Positions 21,629 to 23,206 of a stretch of 23,206 nt of DNA are shown piece by piece. Below the pieces are notes generated by a model. It saw only the letters and a list, made by a program, of their open reading frames with translations. It was not told the origin of the DNA and ran no database searches. Source of the DNA: Lachnoclostridium sp. UBA1308 (GTDB lineage Bacteria; Bacillota; Clostridia; Lachnospirales; Lachnospiraceae); contig DBTU01000013.1 of NCBI GenBank assembly GCA_002307215.1, positions 67,908-91,113 of the forward strand, in the 5' to 3' direction. Position 1 is the stretch's first letter; the number at the start of each line of letters is the position of its first letter. The position numbers and the translations under genes were made by a program.

Positions 21629-22039
21629 ATGTCAGCCTATACAGTAAAGCAAATTTCGGACAAATTTAATATTACTACCCACACCATACGATTTTATGAC
21701 GATCAAGGCCTTTTTCCCGATGTTGTAAGGGATATTCATGGAACACGACTGTTCTCAGATGAAAATCTGGATTGGATTCCTCTCGTTCTATGCTTAAGAA
21801 ATACCGGAATGTCAATCATGGATATTAAGCATTATGTTGATTTATGCATACAAGGTGAGTCAACGGTCAGAGAGCGTTATGAGATTATTTTAAAGCAAAA
21901 GAGCAAGGCAGAATCGGATCTGGCTGAATTGCAACACAGACTGGAAATTCTTCAGATGAAGGAGAACTGCTATGAGCAGATTTTGTCCCAAAAATCAGGC
22001 GATGCGTGTAATCCTGCAACCAGAAAAGTCGCAAATTGA
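21629..22039 (+). CDS. MerR-family regulator of the aldo/keto reductase gene
   Basis: A 136-residue MerR protein. The winged helix covers residues ~3-70: YTVKQISDKFNITTHTIRFY, DDQGLFPDVVRDIHGTRLFS, CLRNTGMSIMDIKHYVDLC. A dimerisation coiled coil follows (about 80-120, ILKQKSKAESDLAELQHRLE). The short C-terminal tail has one Cys (CNPATRKVAN), with no metal-binding Cys pair, so it resembles aldehyde or redox-responsive AdhR/NmlR-type members rather than metal sensors. GGAGG lies six bases before the ATG. It is divergent from the aldo/keto reductase, a common pairing, and the operator lies between them. Confidence 0.9.
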   Translation: MSAYTVKQISDKFNITTHTIRFYDDQGLFPDVVRDIHGTRLFSDENLDWIPLVLCLRNTGMSIMDIKHYVDLCIQGESTVRERYEIILKQKSKAESDLAELQHRLEILQMKENCYEQILSQKSGDACNPATRKVAN

Positions 22040-22041
22040 TT

Positions 22042-22090
22042 ACTAGGGGCTATTGAAAATCTCTGCCGATAAACACAATAGCCCCATAGT
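22042..22090. terminator. Hairpin between convergent merR-like and APH genes
   Basis: GGGGCTATTG (22046-22055) pairs perfectly with CAATAGCCCC (22076-22085) around a 20-base loop, extended by ACTA / TAGT with a bulged A. No strong T-run follows, so termination strength is uncertain. Confidence 0.6.
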
Positions 22091-22117
22091 ACTTCTTTCC
22101 ACTCATATTTTCTTAAT

Positions 22118-23107
22118 CTAAATATTTTCTATTCCGTTCATGTTTCTTGAACTCATTTTCTTCTCAACACATTCAAGCAGCATTTTGGTTCCATACTCAT
22201 AAGCCCACCTATTATCATAAAGTCGATAATCACATTCTAAGCAAAATAATAAAAACAAATAAATATCATACCACTCTGCTCTTATGAATTGATTATGATT
22301 CAGTTCAACGATACCATAACCATCAAAAAACGCTTTCTCATACCAGCAGGTTCTAAACCCGACCTCCATGAGCTCGTCCGCCCATAGACATCTTTCAAAA
22401 TCGATGAGTCCTGTAACCTTATCCTCACTGATAAATACATTTCCGGCCCATAGATCCCAGTGCACCAATTTAGGTTCCTTAACCTCTTTAAAGATATCTC
22501 TGTCCTTATCAAGCATCGCGAGCAGCTCATCTTGGGGTACCTTGATTTCAATTCCTTTTCTATCCGCATCATAATAAGTGTCTTTTAACATGCTCTTGAA
22601 TACGCTAAACCACTGATTCCCCTGCTTGTCAGGCTGACCATAATAACCAAACTTATTGCCTTTTATTCGATTAATCGTTGCCGTATATTCACCCACCTGG
22701 TAAAGCACCTTATACTTTTGTTCTTCTGTCATAGCTTCCATGCAGGAAGAAAAACTCTTACCATCAAGCTTCTTCATAAAGAAATAATCAGAATCGCAAA
22801 TCGTATGGCTGTTATCATAGAAGAGAATTTCCGCTACTGGAATATCCGTATTCTTTGCAACCATTTTCATAGAGTCCACTTCACTGAACATAATATTGAT
22901 TTCGTAAGTCATAATATCACTAACGCCCGAGGGTGCAATTTTTAGTATTACCTCTGAACCATCGGTCAGGGCAATGCTGTAGGCCACATTAAAAAACCCT
23001 TCGGTCAATTCTTTCATAACCTCTATATCCTTATCCGGAAACGCCTTATGAAACATGCTTACTATGGCCTGCTCATCTTTTATATTCTTTGTTATACTGT
23101 TAGGCAT
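22118..23107 (-). CDS. APH-family phosphotransferase
   Basis: A 329-residue aminoglycoside-phosphotransferase-fold kinase. The N-lobe has the ATP-binding Lys56 (EVILKIAPSG) and Glu69; the catalytic loop is LVHWDLWAGNVFI (His216, Asp218, Asn223), and the metal-binding Asp236 lies in GLIDFERC. The family phosphorylates small molecules such as aminoglycosides, macrolides, choline, homoserine or fructosamine; nothing here identifies the substrate, and chromosomal copies like this are usually not resistance genes. GGAGG lies six bases before the ATG. The gene is monocistronic as far as the window shows and converges on the merR-like gene. Confidence 0.85.
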   Translation of the reverse strand: MPNSITKNIKDEQAIVSMFHKAFPDKDIEVMKELTEGFFNVAYSIALTDGSEVILKIAPSGVSDIMTYEINIMFSEVDSMKMVAKNTDIPVAEILFYDNSHTICDSDYFFMKKLDGKSFSSCMEAMTEEQKYKVLYQVGEYTATINRIKGNKFGYYGQPDKQGNQWFSVFKSMLKDTYYDADRKGIEIKVPQDELLAMLDKDRDIFKEVKEPKLVHWDLWAGNVFISEDKVTGLIDFERCLWADELMEVGFRTCWYEKAFFDGYGIVELNHNQFIRAEWYDIYLFLLFCLECDYRLYDNRWAYEYGTKMLLECVEKKMSSRNMNGIENI

Positions 23108-23131
23108 ACTAATCCTCCATTCTGCCGCAAA

Positions 23132-23206
23132 CCCGCGAATTTGGGCGACAGCACAAATTTGCCGTGTGGAAAATCTTGATTTTCCACACTAGCTCCCATG
23201 TGCCGC
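23132..23206. repeat. Tandem hairpins plus start of a dispersed repeat at the window edge
   Basis: Near 23132-23163, GCGAATTTG and CAAATTTGC form an inverted repeat with one mismatch. A 12-bp perfect hairpin follows (23164-23175 with 23178-23189, core GTGTGGAAAATC). Then 23190-23206 repeats TAGCTCCCATGTGCCGC of 8659-8675 exactly; the window ends inside the match. Confidence 0.6.

Noticed and set aside
22118..23107. An aminoglycoside resistance gene
   Set aside because: Only the general APH motifs are present; no feature ties it to a resistance subfamily, and no mobile-element context is seen.

Overview
The window looks like chromosomal DNA of a low-GC, anaerobic, spore-forming Bacillota, most likely a clostridium of the Lachnospiraceae type. 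The evidence is: a germination amidase (CwlD) with a sigma-E-like promoter, a YwmB-family protein, a Gly/Pro/Thr-rich coat-like protein, an 8-Fe ferredoxin, a DUF1858 redox-disulfide protein, a ferredoxin-tailed aldo/keto reductase, the Bacillota gene orders ywlC-ywlE-rpiB and gdpP-rplI-dnaB, GGAGG ribosome binding sites almost everywhere and short AT-rich intergenic regions. No rRNA, tRNA, CRISPR array, transposase or prophage gene was seen.

Layout. 1-2542: the 3' part of a low-complexity coat-like gene (+), a YwmB-like gene (-) and a DUF402 gene (+). 2520-5400 (-): rpiB, a ywlE-type phosphatase and tsaC/sua5 in one operon, then cwlD with its own promoter. 5591-6746 (+): a Nudix-GNAT fusion followed by a histidine-phosphatase gene that has lost its middle and its second catalytic His. 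6782-9253 (-): a membrane-anchored SH3-GH18 glycosidase, then a DUF2752 gene and a TM2 gene collapsed into each other by an out-of-frame deletion. 9254-9913: no convincing gene. 9914-11936 (-): a Ser/Thr kinase fused to a degenerate P-loop domain, overlapping a second stand-alone copy of that domain. 12233-13000 (+): mecA. 13057-13664: divergent DUF1858 and ferredoxin genes. 13968-18792 (-): a MerR-like gene with its own promoter and the gdpP-rplI-dnaB operon. 19025-20038 (-): a LacI-family regulator. 20369-22039: aldo/keto reductase and divergent MerR regulator sharing a 19-bp-spacer promoter. 22118-23107 (-): an APH-family kinase.

How the parts fit. Most of the window is housekeeping: tRNA t6A synthesis, protein phosphatase, pentose phosphate metabolism, c-di-AMP turnover, ribosome, replication, ClpC adaptor and spore germination. 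The least explained parts are (i) the kinase/degenerate-ATPase pair, whose two P-loop domains share a GVGVTH motif without the Walker lysine, (ii) three families of palindromic elements, one of which forms most of the probable 5' leader of gdpP, and (iii) two genes eroded by internal deletions. Start sites were chosen by Shine-Dalgarno position and family N-termini. All functional calls come from reading motifs; no database search was possible.
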